Assembly: GCA_021324775.1 (NCBI GenBank)
Contig: JAJPIM010000007.1
Location: 99,037 to 163,036, forward strand
Direction: 5' to 3'
Length of the DNA: 64,000 bases
Source of the DNA: Gemmatimonadota bacterium
GTDB lineage: Bacteria; Gemmatimonadota; Gemmatimonadetes; Gemmatimonadales; Gemmatimonadaceae
A model generated the notes under the pieces. It worked only from the letters and a program-made list of their open reading frames with translations, was not told the origin of the DNA and searched no databases. This document shows positions 53,789 through 63,526 of this stretch, piece after piece (the first letter of the stretch is position 1; each line of letters starts with the position of its first letter). Position numbers and translations under genes: made by a program.

Positions 53789-55215
53789 AACAGGTTCCAG
53801 AGAAACTGGTTGTAGACCTCGTGGTGGAACTGCACCTCGGGGCCTTTGACGAACGTGCCGAGCTGGCGGGGGCAGCGGTCGGCGGACGCCTGCTTGAGTT
53901 CCACGTAGCGGCCCTTGACGTCTTCGCCGAGCAGCTTCGTGGTCCAGTCGGCGTCGCGGAACAACTCGATGGCCGAGTAGACGTTGTCGGGCAGGTAGCG
54001 CTGCGCCTGGCGCAGGTTCTTGATCTTGGCCGTCTGTCCCTCGAGGCCGGTCCTGAAGATCGAATACATCACCATGTACGGGTTGGCATCGGGTGCGACG
54101 GAGCGCACCTCGATGCGGGCGCTCTTCTCGTTGCCGATGGGGATGCGCACCATCGAGCCGCGGTCCGTCGGTGAGGCCTTGATCTGATTCGGCGCTTCGA
54201 AGTGCGGGTCCAGCCGGCGATAGGCGTTGACGCTCGGGTTGAGCATCAGGCAGACGTCGTTGGCGTGCGTGAGGATCCGGTCGATGAACCCCCAGGCGAG
54301 CTTGCTCAGCTTCTCTTCGCCCTTGGGGTCCCAGCAGAGATTCTTGCCGCCCTTGCTGAAGGACACATTCGTGTGCATCCCGTTGCCGTTGACGCCGACC
54401 ACCGGCTTGGGGAGGAATGACGCGGTGAGGCCCAGCCGGGTGGCGACCTGCCGGCAGATCAGCTTGTAGAGCTGGATCTGATCGGCAGCCGCGACGACTT
54501 CGCCATAGCCGTAGTTGATCTCGAACTGGGATGGGGCGACCTCGGGATGGTCCTTCTCGTTCTGGAATCCCATCGCCCGCTGCACTTCGGCCGTCGTATC
54601 GATGAATGTGCGGAGCGGATCACCCGGCAGCGAGTGGTAGTACCCGCCGGTGTTGACGTACTCGAACCGGTGCGTCTCGTGGAACCGTTGTTCGGCGTCC
54701 GGCCCACTGAATAGGAAGCCTTCGATCTCGTTCGCGGCGTTGAGCGTATAGCCGTCGGATTTGTACACCTTGCCGGCGAACGCCTTGAGCACGCCGCGCA
54801 TGTCGGCGCTGTACGGCGAGCCGTCCTTGTCGATCACCTCGCCGAAGACCAACACCTTGCCCGAGCCGAAGACATCAGCCGGCGCCCAGTAGAACGCGCT
54901 CCAGTCCATACCGAGCCGCAGGTCGCTCTCGCGCTGCGCGGTGAACCCGCGGATGGAGGAGCCGTCGAACGTCAGGTTGTCCCAACTCTTCACCAGAAAC
55001 TTCTTGTCGTAGTCGAGCATGTGCAGGCGGCCCTCGAGGTCGCTGAACATGACCGTCACCGCTTTGATGCGCGACTCATCGGTGAGGTACTTGAGGCGCT
55101 GCTCCTGGATCTTGTGGGGCGCGACGCGATTCCTGCGCTGTTCCTTGGCCTGGAGGTTCAGCTCTTCGAGCTCGTCGTATGGGAGCGCCAGGAAGTTGCG
55201 CAGTTCGGTCAGCAT
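53785..55215 (-). CDS. glnA: Glutamine synthetase, type I-like
   Basis: 476 aa. The N-terminal beta-grasp domain has FDGSSIRGF, and the catalytic domain carries NEIEGFLFSGP, VNGNGMHTNVSFSKGGKN, LNPSVNAYRRLDPHFEAP and SARIEVRSVAPDANPYM. All metal- and ATP-binding blocks are present. The adenylylation segment of classical GSI-beta (NLYxLP) is not seen, so control by adenylylation is unlikely. An N-terminal helical extension of about 45 residues precedes the usual start. The gene converges on the aminotransferase with overlapping stop codons. Confidence 0.9.
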   Translation of the reverse strand: MLTELRNFLALPYDELEELNLQAKEQRRNRVAPHKIQEQRLKYLTDESRIKAVTVMFSDLEGRLHMLDYDKKFLVKSWDNLTFDGSSIRGFTAQRESDLRLGMDWSAFYWAPADVFGSGKVLVFGEVIDKDGSPYSADMRGVLKAFAGKVYKSDGYTLNAANEIEGFLFSGPDAEQRFHETHRFEYVNTGGYYHSLPGDPLRTFIDTTAEVQRAMGFQNEKDHPEVAPSQFEINYGYGEVVAAADQIQLYKLICRQVATRLGLTASFLPKPVVGVNGNGMHTNVSFSKGGKNLCWDPKGEEKLSKLAWGFIDRILTHANDVCLMLNPSVNAYRRLDPHFEAPNQIKASPTDRGSMVRIPIGNEKSARIEVRSVAPDANPYMVMYSIFRTGLEGQTAKIKNLRQAQRYLPDNVYSAIELFRDADWTTKLLGEDVKGRYVELKQASADRCPRQLGTFVKGPEVQFHHEVYNQFLWNLF

Positions 55216-55415
55216 GCCGTCCTCACGAGTGGGATGCGTTGAGCAGCCGCGTGGGCGGCCGCGGCCGGTGAGGGCGCAATCTAACCAAAACAGGCCGGCA
55301 TCGCGGATGGGGGTGCAGCGATGCGGCGCCAGCGCGCCGCTTGTGGCGGTCCGCTTTCAGCGGTCTCTCGCGCTCGCTAGTTTGGGGTGAGATCTCTGGG
55401 AGTACACACCAGGCC

Positions 55416-58400
55416 ATGACTGTCACCACTCGCATCGCCCCTCCGCGGTTTTCCGAGCCCGCGGCGGCCGCCCTTGCGCGCGACCTTTGGGGCCTGGCGG
55501 GGCGACTCGACCCGCTGCCCAGCGAGCGTGACCAGAACTTTCGGGTCACCACGAGGGCAGGGGAGCAGTTCGTCCTGAAGATCTCCGAGTCGGCCGAGTC
55601 GCGGGGTGTCCTCGAGTGCCAGAACGCCATGCTGGCCCGGCTGGTGGTGGCGCTCCCGGCGCTCGGGTTTCCGGCGTTTATCCCGGATCGCGAGGGACGC
55701 GCGATCGGCGAGGTCGTGGGCGACGATGGCGCGGTCCATCTCGTGCGGTTGTTGCGGTACGTACCCGGCGTCCCGTTGGGCGAGCTGCGCCACCATCCGC
55801 CCGCGCTGCTCCGGGATGCCGGGCGCCTCGCCGGGAGTATGGCGGGCGCGGCGAAAGGCTTTGCCCACCCCGCCGCCCACCGCGGCTTGCGGTGGGATCT
55901 CCAGGCGGCGCCGGGCGTGATCGCGGGGTGTCTCGGCGACGTCGCGCGCGCGGATCGGCGGAAATGGATCGAACGCCTGCTGGCGATGTACGACCGCGAG
56001 GCCGGGCCGCTCCTCGGGGGGCTCGCGACCAGCGTCATCCACAACGACGTGAACAACTACAACCTGCTCGTGTCCGCCGCTGACCCGGCGGATCCGGGTG
56101 CGGCGCGCCGTGTGACGGGCCTGGTCGACTTCGGTGACGTCGTGCACTCGTACACTGTCGCCGACCTAGCGGTGACCGCCGCGTACGCGATGTTGCACAA
56201 GCGGGATCCGCTCGCAGTGGCGAGCCATGTCGTCGAAGGATATGCGGAGGTCGAGGTCCTCGCGGACGCCGAGCTGGCGGCGCTGTTCCCGATGATCTGT
56301 CTCCGCCTCTGTCTCAGCGCGGTGCTGGCGGCGCATCAGCGCGCCCAGGAGCCGGAGAACGAATATCTGTCGATCACCGAGGCGCCCGTCTGGGAACTGC
56401 TCGAGCGCGCCCAGGAGATCCACCCGCATCTCGCGCACTATCGCTTCCGCGGCGCGAGCGGACTCGCGCCCTGCGCGGCCACGGCTGCCGTGACGGCAGC
56501 GCTCTCGGCAAACGCTGCCCGGTGCGGGCCGGTGCTCGATCCCGACCCGCGGACCGCGACGCGGGTGACGCTGGATCTGACCGTGGGCAGCACCGAGTGG
56601 GATACGCTGGAGGCCCACGACGATGCGGCTGCATGGACCGAGGCGATCGCGAGGCGAATGGCGGCGGCCGGCGCGGTCACCGGGATTGGCCGCTACGACG
56701 AGGCTCGGCGCCTGTATACGGCACACCAATTCCGGGTGGGGACCGACGACGGCGATGAGTGGCGGACCGTTCACATTGGCGTGGACCTGTTCGCGCCGGC
56801 GGGCACTCCGGTGCTGGCGCCGCTCGATGGCGTGGTGCACAGCGTCCGCGACAACGCCGGGCGGCTCGACTACGGGCCCACGGTCATTCTGAGGCACGAT
56901 CCGCCTGACGCCGGCGCGGCGTTCTTCACCCTGTACGGCCACCTCGACCCCGACGTCCTCGGCCGCTTGCGAGCCGGCCGGCGAGTCCGCAAGGGGGAGC
57001 GGATCGGGCAGGTCGGGACGGCGGCGGATAACGGTGGGTGGACGCCGCACCTGCATCTGCAACTGATCACCGATCTCCTGGGGTTCGACGGTGATTTTCC
57101 CGGAGTCGCGCGTCCCAGCGAGCGCGAGATGTGGTTGTCGCTCTCGCCGGATCCGAATCTGATACTGGGTTTTCCCGAGGGATGCCGCGCGCCGCGGCCG
57201 GCATCGCGCGAGGCGTTACTGGCGGACCGGCGCCAGCGGATCGGCCCATCGCTCAGCATCGCGTACCGCGAGCCGCTGACGATCGTGCGCGGATCGATGC
57301 AGTACCTGTACGACGATCAGGGGCGCGCGTATCTCGACGTGGTCAACAACGTGGCGCACGTCGGCCACTGCCACCCGCGGGTGGTGGAGGCGATTCGGCG
57401 GCAGAGCGCGGTGTTGAACACCAACACCCGGTATCTCCATCCGGTGCTTGCCGAATACGCCGAGCGTCTCGCGGCATGCCTGCCATCGCCGCTCAGCGTG
57501 TGTTTCTTCGTGTGTAGCGGGAGCGAAGCCAACGAGCTGGCGTTGCGTTTGGCGCGGACCCACACGGGGCGCGAGGACGTCGTGGTCGTCGATCACGCCT
57601 ACCACGGCAACACCTCGTCACTGGTTAGCATGAGCCCGTACAAGTTCAATGGACCTGGTGGCCGCGGCGCTCCGCCGTGGGTGCACACCGTGGTGATGCC
57701 GGATCCGTATCGGGGTCCGCACCGTGGCCGAGATGGCGCGACGGGCCGGCGGTACGCCGAGTACGTGCGCGACGCGCTCGCGGACGCCGGGCGGGGCGGG
57801 CGGCAGGTGGCGGCGTTCTTCGCGGAGGCCATCATGAGTGGTGGCGGGCACGTCGAGCCGCCGCCTGGCTATCTCAGCGATGCGTACGATTACGCGCGCG
57901 CGGCCGGTGCGCTGTGCGTGGCGGACGAAGTGCAGGTGGGCTTCGGGCGGGTGGGGACCCATTTCTGGGCATTCGAGGCGCAGGGTGTCGTGCCCGACAT
58001 CGTGACCATGGGCAAACCGATCGGGAACGGCCACCCACTCGGCGCCGTAGTCACCACGCCGGAGATCGCGGCGTCGTTCGCAAACGGGATGGAGTACTTC
58101 AACACATTCGGCGGGAATGCTGTCTCCTGCTCCGCCGGGCTCGCGGTGCTGGATGTGCTGCAGGGCGAGGGGCTGCAGGAGCACGCGCGGGTCACGGGCG
58201 CCGAGCTGGCCGCCGGGCTCCGCGGGTTGCAGGAGCAGCACCCGTTGATCGGCGATGTGCGGGGCCGCGGCCTGGCGCTCGCGATCGAGCTGGTGCGGGA
58301 CCGCGCCACGCTCGAACCGGCGCCCCGTCACGCCGCGTACGTCGTCGAGCGGATGCGAGAGCGAGGCATTCTGCTCAGCACCGAAGGGGCACTGCACACC

Positions 58401-58502
58401 GTGATCAAGATGAAGCCGCCGCTCGCGTTCACGAGTGCGGACGCGCAGCGCCTCGTCCGCACGCTGGACGAGACGTTACGCGAGATCGCGCCGGCGAGTT
58501 AG
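55416..58502 (+). CDS. Fusion protein: APH-type kinase, M23 peptidase-like domain, class III aminotransferase-like lyase
   Basis: 1028 aa from ATG 55416. Domain 1 (about 1-360) is an APH/choline-kinase-like phosphotransferase with [13 protein letters not shown] (HxD...N) and [11 protein letters not shown]. Domain 2 (about 440-570) is LytM/M23-like with [28 protein letters not shown] and TPHLHLQLI, so the Zn ligands H, D and HxH are kept. Domain 3 (about 605-1028) is a class III PLP enzyme with [34 protein letters not shown] and lysine about 867 in [17 protein letters not shown]. Kinase plus class III enzyme is the pairing of hydroxylysine or ethanolamine kinases with their phospholyases (human HYKK, PHYKPL, ETNPPL). 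The role of the middle domain is not known. Confidence 0.9.
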   Translation: MTVTTRIAPPRFSEPAAAALARDLWGLAGRLDPLPSERDQNFRVTTRAGEQFVLKISESAESRGVLECQNAMLARLVVALPALGFPAFIPDREGRAIGEVVGDDGAVHLVRLLRYVPGVPLGELRHHPPALLRDAGRLAGSMAGAAKGFAHPAAHRGLRWDLQAAPGVIAGCLGDVARADRRKWIERLLAMYDREAGPLLGGLATSVIHNDVNNYNLLVSAADPADPGAARRVTGLVDFGDVVHSYTVADLAVTAAYAMLHKRDPLAVASHVVEGYAEVEVLADAELAALFPMICLRLCLSAVLAAHQRAQEPENEYLSITEAPVWELLERAQEIHPHLAHYRFRGASGLAPCAATAAVTAALSANAARCGPVLDPDPRTATRVTLDLTVGSTEWDTLEAHDDAAAWTEAIARRMAAAGAVTGIGRYDEARRLYTAHQFRVGTDDGDEWRTVHIGVDLFAPAGTPVLAPLDGVVHSVRDNAGRLDYGPTVILRHDPPDAGAAFFTLYGHLDPDVLGRLRAGRRVRKGERIGQVGTAADNGGWTPHLHLQLITDLLGFDGDFPGVARPSEREMWLSLSPDPNLILGFPEGCRAPRPASREALLADRRQRIGPSLSIAYREPLTIVRGSMQYLYDDQGRAYLDVVNNVAHVGHCHPRVVEAIRRQSAVLNTNTRYLHPVLAEYAERLAACLPSPLSVCFFVCSGSEANELALRLARTHTGREDVVVVDHAYHGNTSSLVSMSPYKFNGPGGRGAPPWVHTVVMPDPYRGPHRGRDGATGRRYAEYVRDALADAGRGGRQVAAFFAEAIMSGGGHVEPPPGYLSDAYDYARAAGALCVADEVQVGFGRVGTHFWAFEAQGVVPDIVTMGKPIGNGHPLGAVVTTPEIAASFANGMEYFNTFGGNAVSCSAGLAVLDVLQGEGLQEHARVTGAELAAGLRGLQEQHPLIGDVRGRGLALAIELVRDRATLEPAPRHAAYVVERMRERGILLSTEGALHTVIKMKPPLAFTSADAQRLVRTLDETLREIAPAS

Positions 58503-58603
58503 CAAACCAGGGGCGGACGGAGGCGAAACCGGTGCGGCTTACCGCGGGCAGTTGGCAGCCGCATCGGGGCTGGTCGCGGCCGGCCCCTACCAGGGGTGCA
58601 GGA

Positions 58604-59524
58604 CTACGGCGTGACCGAGACCGCGGCGGTGCCGGTCGCGCCGTCCGCCGTAGTGGCGGTGATCGTCGCTTGTCCGTTGCCGACGTCGGCGACCGCGGTG
58701 ACCAGTCCGGTCGAGGAGCCGACGGTCGCGACCGATGGGTTGTTGCTGGACCAGGTCACGGTGCGCTGGCCGCTGACGTTGGTGTTGAACGTGTCGATGA
58801 GCTGTGCCGTCAACTGCACACTATCTGCGAACAGGTTGCCACTGGCACTGAGCACGGTGTTGGCCGGCGACACGGTGACTGTCGCGACGTGACCGATCAC
58901 CACCACCGTCGCGGATCCCGAAGGGGAGCCCGGGTCCGAGCTGGTTGCCGTCACGCTCGCAGTTCCAGCCGCAACGTCCGTCGCAGTGACGACGCCGTTG
59001 GTGACCGTGACGAGACTGCTGGATGTGGACCACGTCACGGGCCGGCCAACGAGTTCATGGCCCTGCGCGTCGAATGAGGTCGCGGTGAGCGTGACGGTGT
59101 TGGATGGTGCGGAGGCGAAGATGGTATCGTGCGTGGGCGAGACCGTGACCGAGTGGACGAGCGCGGGGGACACGATCACGTTAGCGAAGCCTGTCTTGCC
59201 GTCGGTGCTGGCGCCGACCTGCACGGCTCCCGCCAACAACGCGGTGACTTCACCCGACTGAGACACCCGGACGACGTTCGAATCGCTCGTGGACCAGAAG
59301 AACGTCGCGCCACCGACAGCATTGGACTGTGCGTCCTTCGCGACGGCGTGGAGAGCGCCGGACGCGCCGATCGCGAGACCCAGCGAGTCCGGCGAGATGA
59401 CGACTGATGCGACCGCGCCGGATTTCGGGCTCGTTGAACTGCTGCAGGCCGCGTAGGCGAACACCGCGGCGATGGCGCCGAGCACCATCCCTGCGGTCGC
59501 ACCTGTGGGTTGTCGAGTCGGCAT
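58604..59524 (-). CDS. Lipoprotein with three bacterial Ig-like (BIG2) domains
   Basis: 306 aa. The signal has AAVFAYAACSSS, a lipobox with Cys27. Three Ig-like repeats follow, each starting V-x-S/T-V-x-(V/I)-S-P (VASVVISPDSLGLAIGAS, VHSVTVSPTHDTIFASAP, VATVTVSPANTVLSASGN) and each with a W-S-(T/S)-S/N core (FFWSTSDSNVVRVSQSGEVT, VTWSSNNPSVATVGSSTGLV). Likely surface or periplasmic, with no enzymatic domain. Such proteins are abundant in Gemmatimonadota. Confidence 0.88.
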   Translation of the reverse strand: MPTRQPTGATAGMVLGAIAAVFAYAACSSSTSPKSGAVASVVISPDSLGLAIGASGALHAVAKDAQSNAVGGATFFWSTSDSNVVRVSQSGEVTALLAGAVQVGASTDGKTGFANVIVSPALVHSVTVSPTHDTIFASAPSNTVTLTATSFDAQGHELVGRPVTWSTSSSLVTVTNGVVTATDVAAGTASVTATSSDPGSPSGSATVVVIGHVATVTVSPANTVLSASGNLFADSVQLTAQLIDTFNTNVSGQRTVTWSSNNPSVATVGSSTGLVTAVADVGNGQATITATTADGATGTAAVSVTP

Positions 59525-59648
59525 TGGCGCACACTCCGGGCGAGAACGGTGACACCGTCCAACTCCGGTAAATGCGCGATGGGTGTCCCGATCGCAACTG
59601 AGCCCGCCGCTAGCCCCTGATTGGAGCGCGTGGCGCGCCAGTCAGCGA

Positions 59649-61238
59649 CTACGGCAGAGCAGAGCCGGCTTTGGCGGTTGTCCTACCGGTCCCGAGAGGA
59701 GCACGGGGCGTGCCGCTCGGTTCGATCGGCGGCATCGATTGCGGCCCTGCCGGGCGCGCGATGCCGTCGTCCGCTGCCGGATTGGCGGGGTCTGCCGTCT
59801 CGGATGATGGCGTCGATGCAACAGGCAAAGTGTCCGGTGCGGAGTCTTCGTCCGGCTGAGCTGAGCCGGTTGCACCGCACACATCAGCAGAATCGCCGGC
59901 GCAATCGGGTGCTGGCGCCGTGCCAACGTGCGCGACTGCCGCATGTGCCGCGGCCGCGGGTCCAGAGGACCGCGACGGTGCGGCATCCGGCGCGGGCGAT
60001 GACCGGAAATGGGAGACGGCCACAAGAATGACCGCAATGACGGCGGCGGCCAACGCGATCCGACGGGTCGTGGGGCGATACCACCAGGGCTCAAAGGAGC
60101 CGGCGACCACCGCGATGTCGGTGGTCAGCATCGCGTTGGGTGCGGATGAGTGCCGCCGCTCTGCGGGCGGGATCGATGCGGCGTCTTCGTCATCCGGCGA
60201 TACCGGCTCTGCCTCGAAGGCAAGCGCGTCGGCCGTGAGCGCATGAGGGGCGGCCGAACCTCCGCTCGAACGAGTCGGTGTGTGGTAGTGATCGAGCCCC
60301 TCGACTGTCGCCCCCTGGGAGACACATCGCACCTCGTCCGGCGCCTCGTCATCGCCCACGCTGATCGTGAACGTGTCGTCGTCAGCGGTGATGGCGGCGG
60401 GACTGCTGATGCGATCGCTGATGCGATCGCTCGTGCGAACACTTGTGTGTGCGGGCGGCTGCTCGGACGTGAACACGAGATCAGATGCCCGGGAGTCATC
60501 GTCGGCTGGCGGGGCGGGCTTCCGCTGGGGGGACGGCGCAGGGTTGGGTGGCGAAGCGGCTGCCTTCCCCGACTCGATTATCGCGGAGCCGAATGCGGGT
60601 GTCATCAGCCAACTGGCGAGGGTGTCGCCACCCGGCGCCGGTTCCACGCCGGCCAACGCGAGATCGAGTCCCACCTCGAGCGCGATGTCATCGGATGCCG
60701 GGGATGGCTCATCGAGTGCGGTCGTTGCCGAGGGCACCGCCGCGGGCGGGCTGCTCGCCGGGTGTGGCCTCGCCGGGTGTGGCCTCGCCGGGTGTGGGCT
60801 CGCCGGCCGCGGGCTCGCCGGCTGCGGGCTCGCCGGCTGTGGGCTGGCCGGCTGTCGGCTCGCGGGTCGCGGAGTCGCGGGCATGGGCGCGGCGGTTGGC
60901 GCTTGCGGATTGGCGAACTTGCGCCGGGCCCGCGCCAACTCCTCGGGGGTCGGATCGCGGGCGTACATATACGCCTCGAGCACCGTGGGCAGTTGCACCC
61001 GGTCACCAGTCTCGTACAGGCGGACGTGCCAATCGTCGGTCACCGCCGGGTCGGTGGTGTCGCGCAGGGCCGCGTAGTAGTCCAGAAACTCGCCGCGGCT
61101 GTCCTGGCCGAAGTCGTACAGGACGTGCCAGCCAGCTTCGTGGAGGACCCCGGATTGCCATGCGGCGGCGTCGGCCTCCGGGATGTGAAGGCCCCAACGC
61201 GCAAAATCCTGCTCAAACAATTGTATGGTTTTTTGCAT
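59649..61238 (-). CDS. Single-pass membrane protein with Pro/Ala-rich repeat region, unknown function
   Basis: 529 aa from ATG 61238 (GGAG six bases upstream; ATG 61265 is the alternative). Residues 1-100 look globular (TIQLFEQDFARWGLHIPEAD, VLHEAGWHVLYDFGQDSRGE). A low-complexity region with about eight PASPx/PARPH pentapeptides follows, coded by a 15-base tandem repeat. Then come acidic, Ser-rich stretches, one TM helix near residues 413-432 (RRIALAAAVIAVILVAVSHF) and a Pro/Ser-rich tail. The topology (large N-terminal cytoplasmic part) and disorder recall regulatory or scaffold proteins. I recognise no family. Confidence 0.65.
   Translation of the reverse strand: MQKTIQLFEQDFARWGLHIPEADAAAWQSGVLHEAGWHVLYDFGQDSRGEFLDYYAALRDTTDPAVTDDWHVRLYETGDRVQLPTVLEAYMYARDPTPEELARARRKFANPQAPTAAPMPATPRPASRQPASPQPASPQPASPRPASPHPARPHPARPHPASSPPAAVPSATTALDEPSPASDDIALEVGLDLALAGVEPAPGGDTLASWLMTPAFGSAIIESGKAAASPPNPAPSPQRKPAPPADDDSRASDLVFTSEQPPAHTSVRTSDRISDRISSPAAITADDDTFTISVGDDEAPDEVRCVSQGATVEGLDHYHTPTRSSGGSAAPHALTADALAFEAEPVSPDDEDAASIPPAERRHSSAPNAMLTTDIAVVAGSFEPWWYRPTTRRIALAAAVIAVILVAVSHFRSSPAPDAAPSRSSGPAAAAHAAVAHVGTAPAPDCAGDSADVCGATGSAQPDEDSAPDTLPVASTPSSETADPANPAADDGIARPAGPQSMPPIEPSGTPRAPLGTGRTTAKAGSALP
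60754..60873 (-). repeat. Coding 15-bp minisatellite, 8 units
   Basis: Eight consecutive 15-base units of the type CTCGCCGGGTGTGGC, the first two identical and the others with 1-5 changes. As the unit is a multiple of 3, copy number can change without frame loss. On the minus strand it codes the PASPQ/PASPR/PARPH pentapeptides of the membrane protein. Confidence 0.9.
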
Positions 61239-61465
61239 GCGCGTCTCCGGCTCCGTCACCGGCATTGACCGGCTTGTCGCCGGCGGCCAGCGGGGCCGCG
61301 GCGATCGAAAGCAACCGATACCGGAACCTGACGATCAGCGGAGGGCGAGGGCCACGCTCTCTCCTTCTGGGAGGATCCCCTCCGGGGCCCGGCCGGCACG
61401 CCCTTTGGTCACCACTTCCCGCGGAAGAGGCCCCGATTCCGCTCAACGCAGGGCCAGCGGGTCCG

Positions 61466-62659
61466 CTAGTAGGCCGCGCTCGTGGTGGCGGTTGCCGCTC
61501 GCGCTGGTTGGGCTGCCATGGCGCGTGTGAGCTCGACGATGAAGGTGTCGAGCTCCTCGTCCGACGTGTAGAAATGAGGCGCAACACGGATGCCGGCGCC
61601 CGGGCGATAGTCGACGATGACATCGCGGGCAGCGAGTGCGGAGGCGATCGCGTAGCCCGACGGGACGTCGAGGGTCACCGTGCCGCCGCGGTGGGCCACG
61701 TCGCGCGGCCCCGCGATCCTGATCCCGGCCGCGTCAGCGAGCGATACCAGATACTGCGTTTGGCGCATCGACTTGGCTCGAATTGCCGGCACCCCGATCT
61801 CGTGCACGATCTCGTAGCCGGACCGCGCCGCGTAGAGCGCCGGCACATTTGGAGTCCCGTTCAGGAACCGGTATGCATCCTCGGCGTAGTCGATCGGACG
61901 GTCCTCGAAGGCGAACGGCTCCCGGTGCGCCATCCAACCCGTGAGGCGTGGCTGCAGGGTGCCCCAGTGCTCGCGGCGCACGTAGAGGTAGCCGGCACCC
62001 GGACCGCCGCACAGCCATTTGACCGAGCCCCCGGTCGCGAAGTCGGCACCGAGCGCGCGGACATCGACGGGGACCGTACCGGCGGACTGGTACAGGTCCA
62101 CGAGGACGAGCGCGCCCACGTCGTGCGCCCGGCGGATCACCGCCGCGATGTCCTGGATGAACGCACTCTTGAAGATCACATGCGACACGGACACCAGCCG
62201 TGTCGTCTCGTCGATCGCCGCCAGCAGCCGATCGAGGGGCACGGTCAGGCCGTCGTCCGAGGCGACCGTGACGAGTCGCGCGCCCTCGCGCTCGACGGCG
62301 TGAAACAGATAGAGGTTCGACGTGAAGTTCAGACGCTCAGTGACGATGCCGTTGCGCGGCCCGCGCCAATCCATCGCGGACAGCACGGTCGCCTGCGCTA
62401 TGCTCTGGTTCTGGTGCATCACCACTTCGCCGGGTCCAGCGCCGATGATGCGGCCGATCAAGTCACCGACCGTGCGTGGCAACTCCCACCATCCTTCGCT
62501 CCACGCGCGGACGCCGCGAGTGGCCCACGTATCCGCGTATTCGTCGAGGCGGTCGCGCGTGCGCCGCGGCATCGCGCCGAGCGAATGGCTTACGAGGTAG
62601 ACGGAATTGGCGAGGATCGGGAACTCGCTGCGCCAATGCAAGAGGTCGTCAGCGGCCAT
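61466..62659 (-). CDS. Class V PLP-dependent aminotransferase-like enzyme (kynureninase-like)
   Basis: 397 aa from ATG 62659; the frame is open to 62731 but the family homology begins at LLHWRSEFPILANSVYLVSH. Fold type I, class V: the acidic PLP residue in LVLVDLYQSAGTVPVDV and the PLP lysine in FATGGSVKWLCGGPGAGYLY. The LDLYQSAGTVP and KWLCGGPG segments recall kynureninase. There are no tryptophan-degradation genes nearby, so the substrate is open. TATACT lies three bases before the ATG, so the transcript could be nearly leaderless. Confidence 0.82.
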   Translation of the reverse strand: MAADDLLHWRSEFPILANSVYLVSHSLGAMPRRTRDRLDEYADTWATRGVRAWSEGWWELPRTVGDLIGRIIGAGPGEVVMHQNQSIAQATVLSAMDWRGPRNGIVTERLNFTSNLYLFHAVEREGARLVTVASDDGLTVPLDRLLAAIDETTRLVSVSHVIFKSAFIQDIAAVIRRAHDVGALVLVDLYQSAGTVPVDVRALGADFATGGSVKWLCGGPGAGYLYVRREHWGTLQPRLTGWMAHREPFAFEDRPIDYAEDAYRFLNGTPNVPALYAARSGYEIVHEIGVPAIRAKSMRQTQYLVSLADAAGIRIAGPRDVAHRGGTVTLDVPSGYAIASALAARDVIVDYRPGAGIRVAPHFYTSDEELDTFIVELTRAMAAQPARAATATTSAAY

Positions 62660-62905
62660 GCGAGTATAGTAAGCTATTGGCTCGTGGCCGCGAGCGAAGA
62701 CGTCACCGATGGGCCGCACCAGGCGCTCCACGAGGAATTGGCGCGTATGTTACTGCGGCTGCGGAAGTTGGCACGGACCCCCTTGCTAGCCACCGGCCGC
62801 CATGCGCCTTATGTTACTTGACCGTAGCGGGAGGGTGGGCCGGACATTCGGTGCGGCCAGTCTCAGATCATCGCAGCATCTGCCCCGATTGGGAGAGGGA
62901 GATAA

Positions 62906-63526
62906 TTGGGTATCTTTGGTGGCGCGGCGTTCCAGGCCGCGCGGGCTGGTTTGGCAGCCGTCATGGTGTGCTGCACCGCGGCTGCGGCTCAGACTGCAGC
63001 GACCGAGCCGACCCTGCAGGTGACCACGGACTCCGTTCACCGGGAGATCATTGTCGAGCTATCGCCGCTCAACCTGCCGGCCAATACCGCCCACCATGAT
63101 GCCATGCAGGCAGTGGCGCGGGCGATGGTCATCCCGGTGACCGGGTGGATCGAGGGCTATAGCGGCGAGGTGGTCGACTCGGCCGGTCAGCGGCTACCGA
63201 ACCGGCTGATCCATCATCTCAATCTGATCGTTCCGCAGCGGCGGGAGTTGTTCAGCACCATCATGCAACGCATGGGTGCCGCGGGCGCGGAGACGCCGCC
63301 CGTCGAGCTGCCCCAGGTCTTCGGACATCCGATCATCGGCTATCCGGTGACCAGCGGCGACACGCTCCTCATCTCGACCATGGTCCACAATCCGACCGGC
63401 CAGGGATACGCGGGCGCCAAGGTGCGGGTGCATCTGTCATTCGCGCCGGCCAGCACGTGGCCCAAGCCGATCGCGATCTACCCGTTCTACCTCGACGTGA
63501 TGCCGCCGGCCGGACGGCACTCGTAA
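62906..63526 (+). CDS. Secreted protein, N-terminal part, cut by an in-frame TAA
   Basis: 206 codons from TTG 62906, preceded by AGGGAG five bases upstream. A signal peptide is evident (AARAGLAAVMVCCTAAAAQ). The mature part contains VTGWIEGYSGEVVDSAGQRL and NRLIHHLNLIVPQRRE, with LDVMPPAGRHS immediately before the stop. The frame continues after the TAA without any frameshift for the rest of the window with unchanged coding character, so the annotated product is probably the first half of a longer protein. The shape (beta-rich, His pairs) recalls copper-dependent monooxygenase-like domains, but I cannot name a family. Confidence 0.7.
   Translation: MGIFGGAAFQAARAGLAAVMVCCTAAAAQTAATEPTLQVTTDSVHREIIVELSPLNLPANTAHHDAMQAVARAMVIPVTGWIEGYSGEVVDSAGQRLPNRLIHHLNLIVPQRRELFSTIMQRMGAAGAETPPVELPQVFGHPIIGYPVTSGDTLLISTMVHNPTGQGYAGAKVRVHLSFAPASTWPKPIAIYPFYLDVMPPAGRHS

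Noticed and set aside
60754..60873. Short regular repeats as a possible CRISPR array
   Set aside because: The units are contiguous with no spacers and lie within a coding sequence.
60485..62821. 778-codon plus-strand frame
   Set aside because: Crosses two real minus-strand genes and their gap; Arg/Pro/Ser-rich with no recognisable fold.
62684..62821. Possible 45-codon peptide starting at GTG, divergent from the kynureninase-like gene
   Set aside because: Its composition is plausible but there is no ribosome-binding site, and it is only the tail of a longer antisense frame.
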